This document shows, one piece after another, positions 27,851 through 37,267 of a stretch of 64,000 nt of DNA. The stretch is from Bradyrhizobium pachyrhizi. Lineage in GTDB: Bacteria > Pseudomonadota > Alphaproteobacteria > Rhizobiales > Xanthobacteraceae. A model generated the notes under the pieces. It made no database searches. It had not been told where the DNA came from and worked only from the letters and a program-made list of their open reading frames with translations. Made by a program: the position numbers and the translations under genes. Location: the NCBI RefSeq assembly GCF_001189245.1, contig NZ_LFIQ01000051.1, positions 68,090 to 132,089 of the forward strand, written 5' to 3'. Positions within the stretch are counted from its first letter, which is position 1; the number at the start of each line of letters is the position of its first letter.

Positions 27851-28735
27851 TCAGCTCATCAATCCGGCGCGGCCGAAGAAGCCTTGGGGACGAACGATCA
27901 GGACGATCGCCATCAGCGCAAAGATCGAAACCTTGGCCATCTCGGGCGCAAACAGCGACGTCATGCTGACCACCACACCAACGAGGAGGCCCGCCAGTAC
28001 GGCGCCACCGATCGAGCCCATGCCTCCTACGACCGTAACCACGAAAGCCTCGGCGAGAATCGTGCCGCCCATCTCGGGAATGACGCCTTGAAGCGGGGCA
28101 GCCAACAGCCCGGCAAAGCCAGCAATCGCGGTGCCTATCCCGAACACGATCAACCAGACCCTGGAAACGTCGACCCCAAGGACGCGGACGATTTGCGGAT
28201 CGCGCGCGCCGGCGCGGATAATGAGTCCGAAGCTGGTCTTCTCCAGAAACAGCCAGAGCGCCAACAAGACGACGGCCGTCGCACCGATCACGAACAGGCG
28301 GTAGAGTGGAAAATATCCGACACCGATGTTGACGGCCCCTTGCAGAAGCTCGGGCGTGTCGAAGGGATAACCGGTCTTGCCGAAGGCAATGCGCACGCAC
28401 TCGACCATGACATAACTCAACCCGAAGGTCAGCAGCAGCGGATAATCGATGCCGCGGCCGTAAAGCGGCCGGATCAGCACGCGCTCGACGGCAAGGCCGA
28501 ACAGCCCGATCAGAAGCGGCACCGCCAGCAAGCAGAGCCAGAAATTGCCGCCGATCGAAATGAGGTACAGCCCGACATAGGCGCCGACCATGTAGAACGC
28601 GCCATGGGCGAAGTTGACGACGGTCAACATCCCGAAGATCAGCGAGAGGCCGATCGCAAACAGCACGTAGATGGCGCCGAGCGCCAGCCCGGCGAATAGT
28701 TGCAGTGCAATCAGGTCAAAGCTCAGGCCCGCCAT
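27851..28735 (-). CDS. Branched-chain-type ABC transporter permease (LivH-like)
   Basis: A 294-residue permease with the LivH signature LAGLALGAIYVLFAIGLSLI followed by FGMLTVVNFAHGAFYMVG. Cytoplasmic contact loop: RAGARDPQIVRVLGVDVSRV. The ATG at 28735 has GAGGGGGAC immediately upstream. It follows the binding-protein gene after a 53-bp gap. Confidence 0.92.
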   Translation of the reverse strand: MAGLSFDLIALQLFAGLALGAIYVLFAIGLSLIFGMLTVVNFAHGAFYMVGAYVGLYLISIGGNFWLCLLAVPLLIGLFGLAVERVLIRPLYGRGIDYPLLLTFGLSYVMVECVRIAFGKTGYPFDTPELLQGAVNIGVGYFPLYRLFVIGATAVVLLALWLFLEKTSFGLIIRAGARDPQIVRVLGVDVSRVWLIVFGIGTAIAGFAGLLAAPLQGVIPEMGGTILAEAFVVTVVGGMGSIGGAVLAGLLVGVVVSMTSLFAPEMAKVSIFALMAIVLIVRPQGFFGRAGLMS

Positions 28736-28788
28736 TTGTCCCCCTCAGCACGACGCGCACCGCCCCGCGGTGCGCGTCGGCGCATGGC

Positions 28789-30042
28789 TCAGCTCTTGTG
28801 ACCAAGCGCGTCGCAGGTACGCAGGTTCTTCTCGTTAGGCTCTTCGGTCGATAGAACCTCGAACACATCTGACTCGTTCTTCATGTCCTTGGACTTCGAC
28901 TTGATCACGAGCACCGATTGCACCGACTGGTGATCGCATTTGCGATAGTATTGCGGCCCCTTGTAGTAGTCGTACTTCAGAGCCTCCAATGCCGCGACGA
29001 CCTTGTCGGTCTCCACGCTGCCCGCGCCCCTGACCGCCTCGAGCACCGTCCGAACACCGCCATAGCCGAGCGCACCGTAGTCGGTAGGCAACTTGCCGTC
29101 GTACATCTTGCGGAACGCGTCGTTGAACGCCTTGGTCGAGGCGAACTTGTCCTCGATGCCCCAGAAGAACGAGCAGCCGCCGACAACGCCTTCGAATGCC
29201 TGGGGGCCCGCCGCAACGCGACTGGCATGCGACAGCAGCGGCGCGATGATCTGGATCGATTTCTTGATGCCGAAGTCAGTTGCCTGTTTCAGTGCGATTT
29301 GCTGGTCCCGGCCGAAATTGCTGATGCATAGAATATCGGGCTTCAGCGCCTGGAGACGCGGCAGCAGGGTCGAGAAATCAGTCGTTCCAAGCGGATGACG
29401 GATGTCACCAAGATTCTCGATGTTGAACTCCTTGCCGACCTCGAGAAAGCCGCGAACCATCTCGTGACCGTAAGCATAGTCCGCCGTGAGAAACGCCACC
29501 TTCTTGCCGAATTTGGTGAAGGCGTAGCGACCGACCGCCCCTGACGTCATGTGCGGGTTCAGCGCTTCGTGGAACGTGTATTTGCTGAAATCTGCCGCCT
29601 CGTTGATGGCGTCGGACTGGCTGATCGAATTGAAGATGACCCCGCGTTCCTTGGTGACGTTGTTGATCGCGAGCTGAACCGCCGCGGACAGACTGCCGAC
29701 AACGAAATTCACCTTCTCCTTCTCGACCAATTCCAGGGTCCGCGTCGCCGCCTCACCGGGATTCAGCTTGTCGTCACGCACGACGAGCTCGGCCTTGCGG
29801 CCGTTGAGACCGCCGGCATCATTGAACTGGGCGACAGCAAGCTGACCCGCCCGCACCTGGTCCTGGGCCTCGGCGCCGTATGGACCGGTCAAAGGAACCG
29901 GGAAGCCGATCTTGATGGGCGCTTCCTGGGCCTGAAGCAGATTGATGCGAAAAGGCGAGACGGCGAGAACGGCGCCGGCGCTTGCCGTCGTCAGCAGACG
30001 ACGCCGTGATATCGATCCAGCTTTGGTCACCTTCTTCGTCAT
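28789..30042 (-). CDS. Branched-chain-type ABC substrate-binding protein
   Basis: A 417-residue periplasmic receptor with a Tat-type leader (ISRRRLLTTASAGAVLAV). Mature protein: IKIGFPVPLTGPYGAEAQDQ, then AGGLNGRKAELVVRDDKLNP and the central YGHEMVRGFLEVGKEFNIEN, as in urea, amide and aromatic-acid receptors of the LivK superfamily. It sits between the molybdenum hydroxylase genes and the permease genes, 66 bp after the former, so the receptor probably recognises the hydroxylase substrate. Confidence 0.9.
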   Translation of the reverse strand: MTKKVTKAGSISRRRLLTTASAGAVLAVSPFRINLLQAQEAPIKIGFPVPLTGPYGAEAQDQVRAGQLAVAQFNDAGGLNGRKAELVVRDDKLNPGEAATRTLELVEKEKVNFVVGSLSAAVQLAINNVTKERGVIFNSISQSDAINEAADFSKYTFHEALNPHMTSGAVGRYAFTKFGKKVAFLTADYAYGHEMVRGFLEVGKEFNIENLGDIRHPLGTTDFSTLLPRLQALKPDILCISNFGRDQQIALKQATDFGIKKSIQIIAPLLSHASRVAAGPQAFEGVVGGCSFFWGIEDKFASTKAFNDAFRKMYDGKLPTDYGALGYGGVRTVLEAVRGAGSVETDKVVAALEALKYDYYKGPQYYRKCDHQSVQSVLVIKSKSKDMKNESDVFEVLSTEEPNEKNLRTCDALGHKS

Positions 30043-30108
30043 GACTATTCCTCCCCAAGAACTGTCTGCGTTTTGCTTATCGTATTATCGTTGCCCGGAC
30101 GTCTCCAC

Positions 30109-32499
30109 TCAGATCCGTCCCAGGGCGGACAGGATAACCTGAGGCGTGAGCGGAATCTCGGTAATTGTTGCGTCAAGCGGCCGGAGCGCGTCATTGACCG
30201 CGTTGGCAACCGCAGCTGCCGCGCCGGCTGTCCCCGCCTCCCCAGCCCCTTTGGCTCCCAGCTCCGATTCCTGCGTCGGAGACACCACGTGGCCGACCTC
30301 GATATCGGGCATCTCGCCGGACATCGGGACCAGATAGTCCGCCATATTGGCATTGGTCAGCTGACCGCGTTCGTCGTAGATGCACTTCTCGAACAGCGCC
30401 GCGCCGAGCCCCTGCACGACCCCGCCCCGGATCTGCTCGTCGACCAGTTGCGGGTTGATGATGGTGCCGCAGTCTTCGACAACCCAATGCTTCAGCAGCT
30501 TAACGAACCCGGTCTCGGTATCGACCTCGAGCCATGAGGCCTGAACGCCGTTGGTGAATGCAAAGGGATATTGGCGCGGAACGAAATGCCGGGTCGCCAT
30601 CAATTCGGGCTGGATACCGGGCGGCAGGGTGTCCGGTCGAAAATAGACGATCCGCGCAAGCTCGTTCAGTTCGATGCGCGGCGCGCCGTCGGCGGCGTTG
30701 ACGATACCGTTGTCGACGATATCGAGCTCGGCCGGCGTCGATTGCAGGATGGCCGCGGCGACGTTCAGGATATTCTGGCGCAGGGCCTTGGCCGCCTGCA
30801 ATGCAGCTTCGCCGCCGATGCCGGCGCCGCGCGAGGCCCAGGTGCCACCGCCATAGGGCGTGTGGTCGGTGTCGCCCAGGATGACGCGAACGCGTTCCAT
30901 CGAAACGCCAAGCACGCTGCCGACGATCTGGGCCGTCAGCGATTCCGACCCTTGCCCCTGTTCCGTGATGCTGGTCTGGCAGATCACCGACCCTTGCGCG
31001 TCGAGCCGGACCGCAACGCCATCCTGCGATGAAATTTTCGCGCCGCCCACGCCATAAAAGGCAGCGCTGGGATTGGTCACCTCGATGAAGCTCGCGATTC
31101 CGATGCCCCGATGGACGTTTCTGGCGCGCAAGGCCGCTTGCTCAGCGCGCAGCGCGTCGTAATCCATCATCTGAAGCAGCTTGGTCAACGAGGCGTGATG
31201 CGACAGCTGCTCGAACTTCATGCCCGAGGGTGATGCACACGGATAGGCATCGTCGGCGATCAGATTGCGCCGCCGGATTTCGACGGGGTCCATGCCGATC
31301 TTCGCTGCCGCCAGATCGACCAGACCTTCGGTGACCGAACAGGCGATCGGGTGTCCAACCGCCCGGTACTGGCACATCACGTTCTTGTTCTGGAAAACGA
31401 CGCGCGCCCGCGCCCGATAGTTCGCCGTGGCATAGGGCCCACCGACCAGATTGACCACCTGATTTGCCTCGATGGCGCTGGTGCGCGGATACATCGAATA
31501 CGGGCCGATCCCCGTCAGGTCGTCGATCTCGAAGGCTGTGATGGTGCCGTCCGGCCTGACGCCGATCCGCCCCCTGCATCGATGATCGCGGGCGTGGATG
31601 TCCGTGTTGAAACTCTCGACGCGGTCCGCCACGAACTTGACTGGCCGACGCAACAGCTTAGACAGCGCGTAGGTCGCCATTTCGTCGGCGTAGATATGGA
31701 CCTTGATGCCGAACGAGCCGCCGACATCCTTGCAGACCACTCGGACCTGCGCTTCCCTTAACCCAAGATGCAGCGCCGCGATGTTCTGCACCATATGGGG
31801 CGCCTGCGTGCCCTGATAGATCGTGAGCCGTGCCTCGGCCGCATTCCAATCGGCAACGACGGCCCGCGACTCAAGTGTCACGCCGGTGTGGCGCCCGAAT
31901 ACAAAGTCGGCCTCGACGAGTTCGGACCCCGACAATGCATGATCGACGTCGCCGGCGTCGAGCGTCCGCTCAAAGGCAAGATTGTCGCCGAGCGCAGCAT
32001 GAATGACGAGAGCTGCCGGATCGAGCGCAGCACGCATGTCCGTGACTGCCTCAAGCTCCTCGTAGTCGACCGAAATATGCTCCATGGCATCTTCGGCTGC
32101 AGCACGGCTGGTCGCCACAATCGCTGCAACGGCCTCGCCCTGCCAGCACACGCGGTCGACCGCGATCGCGTGTTGTGGCGCAGACTTCAGTCCCTTCAGG
32201 TGCGAGAGCACCCCAACCCACGGCGTGATGACCGCTTCAAGTTCACGACCCGTGACGATGGAAACGACACCGGGCATGCGCCTTGCCGCGTCGGCGTCGA
32301 TCGCTGCGATTTTGGCGTGGGCATGTGGCGACCGTAGAAAAACCACATGCGCCATCCGCGGCAATTCGAGATCACTGACATATTGGCCCCGCCCCTGCAG
32401 CAACCTGTCGAGGTTCGGCCGCGGTACGGTCTTGCCGATGTAGGAATTCGGGCGATCAAGCACCGAAAGCGCGTCTGCTGGCGCCCGCGTCACCGTCAT
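30109..32499 (-). CDS. Molybdenum hydroxylase large subunit (xanthine dehydrogenase family, CoxL-like)
   Basis: A 796-residue molybdopterin-cytosine-dinucleotide-type subunit. Landmarks: IGKTVPRPNLDRLLQGRGQY at the start, VVCKDVGGSFGIK, the substrate loop VMCQYRAVGHPIACSV, and the C-terminal KGAGEAGTAGAAAAVANAV with the catalytic Glu. The loop lacks the AYxCSFR of form-I CO dehydrogenase and the AYRGAGR of form II, so this is not CO dehydrogenase; it should hydroxylate an aldehyde, aromatic or N-heterocycle. It overlaps the [2Fe-2S] subunit gene by ATGA. Confidence 0.92.
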   Translation of the reverse strand: MTVTRAPADALSVLDRPNSYIGKTVPRPNLDRLLQGRGQYVSDLELPRMAHVVFLRSPHAHAKIAAIDADAARRMPGVVSIVTGRELEAVITPWVGVLSHLKGLKSAPQHAIAVDRVCWQGEAVAAIVATSRAAAEDAMEHISVDYEELEAVTDMRAALDPAALVIHAALGDNLAFERTLDAGDVDHALSGSELVEADFVFGRHTGVTLESRAVVADWNAAEARLTIYQGTQAPHMVQNIAALHLGLREAQVRVVCKDVGGSFGIKVHIYADEMATYALSKLLRRPVKFVADRVESFNTDIHARDHRCRGRIGVRPDGTITAFEIDDLTGIGPYSMYPRTSAIEANQVVNLVGGPYATANYRARARVVFQNKNVMCQYRAVGHPIACSVTEGLVDLAAAKIGMDPVEIRRRNLIADDAYPCASPSGMKFEQLSHHASLTKLLQMMDYDALRAEQAALRARNVHRGIGIASFIEVTNPSAAFYGVGGAKISSQDGVAVRLDAQGSVICQTSITEQGQGSESLTAQIVGSVLGVSMERVRVILGDTDHTPYGGGTWASRGAGIGGEAALQAAKALRQNILNVAAAILQSTPAELDIVDNGIVNAADGAPRIELNELARIVYFRPDTLPPGIQPELMATRHFVPRQYPFAFTNGVQASWLEVDTETGFVKLLKHWVVEDCGTIINPQLVDEQIRGGVVQGLGAALFEKCIYDERGQLTNANMADYLVPMSGEMPDIEVGHVVSPTQESELGAKGAGEAGTAGAAAAVANAVNDALRPLDATITEIPLTPQVILSALGRI

Positions 32500-32981
32500 G
32501 CGCCCCGCTCCGCGCGCGTCATGGCTGTCGCCTCAACCGCATCCACGATGGCCTGATAGCCTGTGCAGCGGCAATAGTTGCCGGAAAGATGCTCACGGAT
32601 TGCTCGACGATCAGGCACCGACACGTGCTTCAGCAGGTCCTGCGCCGTGATCAGCATCCCAGGCGTGCAATAGCCACACTGCAATGCATTGCGCTCGCGA
32701 AATGCCGCCTGAAGATCGGCTATTTCACCGCTGTCAGACAGCCCCTCGATTGTCTCAACTGACGCGCCCTGCGCCTGGACCGTCAGCACCAGACAGGAGC
32801 GAACGATCTCGCCATCGATCCGGACCGTGCAGGCGCCGCAAACGCCGTGCTCGCACCCAATGTGGGTTCCGGTCAGCTTGAGATTTTCCCGGAGGAAATC
32901 AGCAAGATTGAGCCGCGGCAAGACGAAGGCGTCGATGGGTTCGCCGTTGACCAGAAGCGAGACCGGTACCGGAGCGTTCAC
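32496..32981 (-). CDS. Molybdenum hydroxylase [2Fe-2S] small subunit (CoxS-like)
   Basis: A 161-residue electron-transfer subunit. The plant-ferredoxin-type cluster is bound by CEHGVCGACTVRIDG plus a distal Cys in IVRSC; the second cluster by CGYCTPGML and CRCTGYQAIVDAV. Both sites are complete. It lies between the FAD and molybdopterin subunit genes, coupled to each by ATGA overlaps. Confidence 0.94.
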   Translation of the reverse strand: MNAPVPVSLLVNGEPIDAFVLPRLNLADFLRENLKLTGTHIGCEHGVCGACTVRIDGEIVRSCLVLTVQAQGASVETIEGLSDSGEIADLQAAFRERNALQCGYCTPGMLITAQDLLKHVSVPDRRAIREHLSGNYCRCTGYQAIVDAVEATAMTRAERGA

Positions 32982-33859
32982 TTACCGACTCCCGTTTCCA
33001 GTTCTGGCCGTGCGAGCAATGCCGCCACGCAGCGCCGGAGCAAGACCGTCGCGAGGTGTCGACGCATGGCCGCGGTCGCCTGCTGGTCCTCCTGTGGATC
33101 GAGTTCATCGGCCAATGCGGCCGCCGCCTCTGCGAGCAAGGCGGGCGTTACCGTGGCATCGATCAGTTTGCCGGCGGCCGCCGCGAGCAATGGCCGGTCG
33201 CCAACAGCAAAGAAGCCGAGCCGAAGAGCTGAGAACCTGCCGGCTGCAACAACGGCACGGGCGGCGAGACCAACGACAGCGTAGTCGCCATGCCGCCGGG
33301 CATATTCCTGAAAGAAAAATGTCGAGGCTTGGCCTGCGACCGGCACCTCGACCGCGACAAGCAACTCGTCCGGCAACAGCGCCGTTTCGTAAATTCCCCT
33401 GAAAAACTCCGTCGCAGTAATCCGGCGCTCGCCGGCCGAGCCCCGAACAACGATCGTGGCGTCAAGCGCCACAACACAGGCCGGCAGCTCCGACGCAGGA
33501 TCGGCGTGAGCGAGGCTACCGCCGATCGTTCCGCGATTGCGAATTGCGGGATGGGCAACGTGGGCAACGGCATCGCGCAACAGCCGCGCGTGCAGTGCAA
33601 CCTCCGGCGATCTGAGCAGATCGACGTGCCGGGTCAGCGCGCCGATGACCAGCAGGTCTCCCCTCACGGTGATGCCGCGCAACTCGGCGAGGCCGCCGAT
33701 ATCGACCAGAATGTCCGGAGACAGGAGCCGCAGGTTCATCGCCGGCATCAGGCTCTGACCACCCGACAGAACCTTCGCCTTGTCGCCGTGCATGGCGAGC
33801 AACTCCAGCGCGTTCACGACGCTGGTCGCGCGGGCGTAGGCGAAAGCCGCAGCTTTCAT
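32978..33859 (-). CDS. Molybdenum hydroxylase FAD-binding subunit (CoxM-like)
   Basis: A 293-residue flavin subunit with the family motifs KVLSGGQSLMPAMNLRL and RNRGTIGGSLAHADPASELP. It is the first gene of a roughly 8.5-kb minus-strand operon (FAD, Fe-S and molybdopterin subunits, then receptor, two permeases and two ATPases). The ATG at 33859 begins the conserved MKAAAFAYARA. It faces the LLM monooxygenase gene across a 169-bp divergent control region. Confidence 0.92.
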   Translation of the reverse strand: MKAAAFAYARATSVVNALELLAMHGDKAKVLSGGQSLMPAMNLRLLSPDILVDIGGLAELRGITVRGDLLVIGALTRHVDLLRSPEVALHARLLRDAVAHVAHPAIRNRGTIGGSLAHADPASELPACVVALDATIVVRGSAGERRITATEFFRGIYETALLPDELLVAVEVPVAGQASTFFFQEYARRHGDYAVVGLAARAVVAAGRFSALRLGFFAVGDRPLLAAAAGKLIDATVTPALLAEAAAALADELDPQEDQQATAAMRRHLATVLLRRCVAALLARPELETGVGK

Positions 33860-33930
33860 GTGGGCGTGGCCTCCCGGGCCCAATTTTGGTTTGCCCGATT
33901 AGAGGGCCGCCCTCTTCAAAGGTCAAGCTT

Positions 33931-33946
33931 GTTTATCGAGTGATTA
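33931..33946. promoter_or_regulatory. Candidate operator in divergent promoter region
   Basis: GTTTATCGAGTGATTA lies between the divergent hydroxylase and LLM genes. It matches 13 of 16 bases of GTTTATCGATCGATCA at 38554, upstream of the monooxygenase operon that contains the TetR regulator. A shared TetR site is the simplest reading, but this is inference from two copies only. Confidence 0.3.
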
Positions 33947-34028
33947 TTTGTGCGGCGGGGCTTGTCTTCGCCTCGGGAAGGCCGCAGGTTCCTTGCCAAC
34001 TAAAGTTCAAATCGCGGGGAGGCGGATC

Positions 34029-35126
34029 ATGAAGCTCGGTTTTTTTACGATGCCGATCCATCCTCTCGACAAGGATTGGCGGCAATCGCTCCGGGAGGAT
34101 CGCGAGGCCTTTCTGCTCGCGGACGAGCTCGGCTTCACCGAGGCGTATGTCGGCGAGCACGTCACCGACAAGGCCGAGAACATCACCTCCAGCATCGCCT
34201 TCATTGCCTGGCTCGCAGCCGCAACCAAGCACATCAAGCTTGGAACCGGCACCATCAACATGCCAAACACGCATCCGGCAGCCATCGCAGCGTCTGTCGC
34301 CATGCTTGATCACATGCTTGATGGCCGTTTCATCCTTGGAATCAGCCCGGGTGGATTGCTGTCCGACGCGGAGGTTTTTGGCAATCTCGATGCCGACCGC
34401 AATGCCATGTTCCTCGAAGCCATCAATCAGGTTCTTGATATCTGGGCTGGCAAACCGCCCTATGATTTGCAGGGCAAATATTGGAATGTCTCGGTCAAAC
34501 GGACCCTGATCGAGGACATTGGCCAGGGAATCGTCGCTCGCCCTTTGCAGGCTCCTCACCCGCCAATCGTGGTAACCGCGGTGGCGCCATTCTCAAAAGG
34601 CGTCACGGAGGCGGCGGCGCGCGGCTGGGATCCGATCTCGGCAAACTTCCTGATGCCGGCCTGGGTGAAGAGCCACTGGCCGAAATATGTTGAGGGTTGT
34701 GCGCGCGTGAACCGGGCACCCGAGCCCGCCAATTGGCGCGTCGCCAAGAGCGTGTTCGTGGCAAAAGATGCAGCAACCGCGAAGGCGTATACCACGTCGC
34801 CCGACAGTCCGTACGTGTACTATTATCACCAGTTGTTCACGAAGCTGAAGCGCAGTGGCCGGCTCGAGTTGTTCAAGACACGACGGGATCAACCTGACGC
34901 TGAGGTCACACTGGAATCGATCTGCGACAAATTGATCATCTACGGCACGCCCGAAAGTGTGGCTGACCAGTTGCTGGCGTTCCAGGAAGAGATTGGCACC
35001 TTCGGAACCCTGCTTTATGCCGGCAAGGACTGGAAAGATCGGGAGCTTGGCCGTCAATCGATGATCCTGATGGCCGAGAAGGTCCTGCCGCGGATCAATG
35101 CCACCGCCGCCGGATCATCGACGTGA
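34029..35126 (+). CDS. LLM class flavin-dependent oxidoreductase
   Basis: A 365-residue bacterial-luciferase-like monooxygenase: MKLGFFTMPIHPLDKDW, DELGFTEAYVGEHVTDKAEN, then KLGTGTINMPNTHPAAIAA and DGRFILGISPGG. It uses reduced flavin (FMNH2) delivered by a separate reductase; a flavin reductase gene lies 1.6 kb away. ATG 34029 has GAGGCGGATC upstream. It forms an operon with the deacetylase-like gene 12 bp downstream. Confidence 0.9.
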   Translation: MKLGFFTMPIHPLDKDWRQSLREDREAFLLADELGFTEAYVGEHVTDKAENITSSIAFIAWLAAATKHIKLGTGTINMPNTHPAAIAASVAMLDHMLDGRFILGISPGGLLSDAEVFGNLDADRNAMFLEAINQVLDIWAGKPPYDLQGKYWNVSVKRTLIEDIGQGIVARPLQAPHPPIVVTAVAPFSKGVTEAAARGWDPISANFLMPAWVKSHWPKYVEGCARVNRAPEPANWRVAKSVFVAKDAATAKAYTTSPDSPYVYYYHQLFTKLKRSGRLELFKTRRDQPDAEVTLESICDKLIIYGTPESVADQLLAFQEEIGTFGTLLYAGKDWKDRELGRQSMILMAEKVLPRINATAAGSST

Positions 35127-35138
35127 AGGAGGTTCGAC

Positions 35139-36014
35139 ATGGCCTTTACTGATCGCATTCCGTACCAGGCGCAGGTCGACCGACCGAAACTGACACTGCC
35201 CGACGGCAAGAAGCTCGCCGTGTGGGTTATCCTCAATGTCGAGGAATGGCGCATCGAGAATGCAATGCCACGCACCGTGCTGAGCCCACCGATGGGCCAG
35301 CCCCTGCTGCCCGACGTGCCGAACTGGTCGTGGCATGAATACGGCATGCGCACCGGCTTCTGGCGGCAGTTCAAAGCTCTGACCGATCGAAAGATACCGG
35401 TGACGCTGGCTGCGAACGCCAACGTCTGCAACAGCTATCCGCGTGTGGCGTCGGCGGCGCGCGAGGCGGGCTTCGAATTCATGGGACACGGGTTTGTTCA
35501 GGGCCCGATGCACAAGGTCGAGAACCAGGCGGATGCAATCAAGCGCGCGGTCGACACGATTGCTGGATTTAGTGGCAAGCCGCCGCGATCATGGGAAAGC
35601 CCGGGCCTGACCGAAACCGAAGACACGCTCGATCTCCTGCGCCTCAACGGGATCGAATACGTGGCCGATTGGGTGATCGACGATCTCCCTCAGGACATCG
35701 CCACGCCGCACGGCACCGTGACGACGATTCCCTATTCGGTCGAGACCAACGACATCGTCATTCACGCGCTGCAACACCTTCCGTCGGAACAGTTCCTGAC
35801 GCGCTGCACTGACCAATTCGATCGGCTGTACCTTGAGGGCGCAGAGAATGCGCGGATCATGGCCATCTCGGTGCATCCCTACATCACGGGCGTGCCGCAC
35901 CGTATCAAGTACCTGGAGGCCCTGCTCGATTACGTCATCGGCCATGACGGCGTCGCCCTCATGACGGCAAGCGAGATCGGGGATTGGTATCGGGGTCAGA
36001 TGGCGACAATGTAG
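35139..36014 (+). CDS. Polysaccharide deacetylase family protein (PuuE/allantoinase-like)
   Basis: A 291-residue NodB-fold protein similar to PuuE-type amidohydrolases: KKLAVWVILNVEEWRIEN at the start, PVTLAANANVC, then the motif EFMGHGFVQGPMHKVEN and ISVHPYITGVPHRIKYLE near the end. In the GHG motif the second metal-binding His of true deacetylases is kept apart as in PuuE, so cyclic amide or ureide hydrolysis is more likely than sugar deacetylation. Start has GAAGGAGG. In this locus it may open or deformylate a nitrogen-containing ring product. Confidence 0.87.
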   Translation: MAFTDRIPYQAQVDRPKLTLPDGKKLAVWVILNVEEWRIENAMPRTVLSPPMGQPLLPDVPNWSWHEYGMRTGFWRQFKALTDRKIPVTLAANANVCNSYPRVASAAREAGFEFMGHGFVQGPMHKVENQADAIKRAVDTIAGFSGKPPRSWESPGLTETEDTLDLLRLNGIEYVADWVIDDLPQDIATPHGTVTTIPYSVETNDIVIHALQHLPSEQFLTRCTDQFDRLYLEGAENARIMAISVHPYITGVPHRIKYLEALLDYVIGHDGVALMTASEIGDWYRGQMATM

Positions 36015-36019
36015 CGCGC

Positions 36020-36706
36020 TCAGCCGGCGACCTTGATCGGCGCCCGTCGACGATCGGTCGCGCTCTCCGCCATTCTCTCAAATCCTGCGAGGAAGATATC
36101 CAGCGCGTCACTGATCATCTGCGCCTTGTCCTCGAGGACAGGCGCTTCGTAGATGTACTTGCGTACGCCATAATAGAAAATGCCGCCGTGAAACACCCAG
36201 GCCAGCTCGAGTTCTTCTGCGCTGGGCCTGCCCTGTGTCGCGAGGCCGGCGTCGTGGCGGCATTCCCGGAGAATGCGCGTCAGGATCTTGTCCTTGACCA
36301 TGCCAACATACCAGCGATTGATATCGAGGCCCTTCAGGCCGGAGTAGAGATAGATTCGGAGCCATCTTCGGTTGAAGATCGCGTCGGTATAGATTTCGTA
36401 AAACTCCTGGAGCCGCACGCGGAGCGGACGTGACCGATCCGAGAGCACCTTCTCCCAGCCTATTTCAAGTGGTTCGAGATATACCTTGCGGTAGACCTCC
36501 TTGATGAGATCGTCCTTGCTCGGAAAATAGCGGTAAAGCAGCGGCTGCGTCACGCCGAGCTTGTGAGCAAGGGCGCGCGTGCCGCCGCCAAATCCCTCCT
36601 CCGCAAATAGCTCGGTTGCCTTGGTAACGAATTCACTGCGACGATCGACAGCTGATAGTCGCCTCTGCTTGGCACGAACACGCTTGACGGGCGTCTTTCG
36701 ATTCAT
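36020..36706 (-). CDS. TetR/AcrR family transcriptional regulator
   Basis: A 228-residue regulator. The N-terminal helix-turn-helix reads FVTKATELFAEEGFGGGTRA then LAHKLGVTQPLLYRYFPSKD, followed by a helical ligand domain. A basic leader (RKTPVKRVRAKQRRL) precedes the domain. Its ATG overlaps the flavin reductase stop by ATGA, so it is co-transcribed with the enzymes it probably controls. Candidate sites are at 33931 and 38554. Confidence 0.9.
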   Translation of the reverse strand: MNRKTPVKRVRAKQRRLSAVDRRSEFVTKATELFAEEGFGGGTRALAHKLGVTQPLLYRYFPSKDDLIKEVYRKVYLEPLEIGWEKVLSDRSRPLRVRLQEFYEIYTDAIFNRRWLRIYLYSGLKGLDINRWYVGMVKDKILTRILRECRHDAGLATQGRPSAEELELAWVFHGGIFYYGVRKYIYEAPVLEDKAQMISDALDIFLAGFERMAESATDRRRAPIKVAG

Positions 36707-37257
36707 GATGTCTTGCCACCACCGTCAGCCAAAAACCGGCCAAAACCTCCGCGCGCGAACAACAGCGGACTGTTCCGGTTATAGGCGTAGGCTTCCACCG
36801 CGCCTAGGAAAATGACGTGATCCCCGCCATAGTAGCGGTTGGCGGCACGGCATTGGAAATTCGCGACCACATCAGCAAGCACGGGAGCATTCCCGAGACC
36901 CGGCGTCCAGCTCACACCCGCGAACTTGTCCCCCGACGATCTGGCAAACTGCATCGCCAGCGCCTGTTGCGACGCGTCTAGAACGTTGACCGTAAAATGG
37001 CTGGCATTCTGGAAGATCGGCAGTCCCTGCGAAAACATGCCCAAGCTCCACAACACCAGTGGCGGGTTGAGCGACACCGATGCAAAGGAATTGCAAGTAA
37101 TTCCATAGGGCCGTCCTTCAGCCGACATCGCGGTGACTATCGTCACACCTGTTGCGAACGTACCGAGCGCATTGCGGAAATCACGGGGGTCGATCGCCGA
37201 ACTATCGCTTGCGAGCTCACTGGCGGGATCCAGCGGATGTTTGGGTGAGTCGGACAT
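36703..37257 (-). CDS. Flavin reductase family protein
   Basis: A 184-residue HpaC-type NAD(P)H:flavin reductase: FRNALGTFATGVTIVTAM, then GITCNSFASVSLNPPLVLWS and FTVNVLDASQQALAMQFA. It should supply reduced flavin to the monooxygenase encoded 10 bp upstream and perhaps to the LLM enzyme. It is the middle gene of the monooxygenase, reductase and TetR operon. Confidence 0.9.
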   Translation of the reverse strand: MSDSPKHPLDPASELASDSSAIDPRDFRNALGTFATGVTIVTAMSAEGRPYGITCNSFASVSLNPPLVLWSLGMFSQGLPIFQNASHFTVNVLDASQQALAMQFARSSGDKFAGVSWTPGLGNAPVLADVVANFQCRAANRYYGGDHVIFLGAVEAYAYNRNSPLLFARGGFGRFLADGGGKTS

Positions 37258-37267
37258 CCGGCTAACC

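Noticed and set aside
30074..30090. CTTATCGTATTATCG-like sequence upstream of the receptor gene as a third copy of the candidate TetR site
   Set aside because: Only about 10 of 16 positions match and it lies inside an operon, so chance similarity is more likely.
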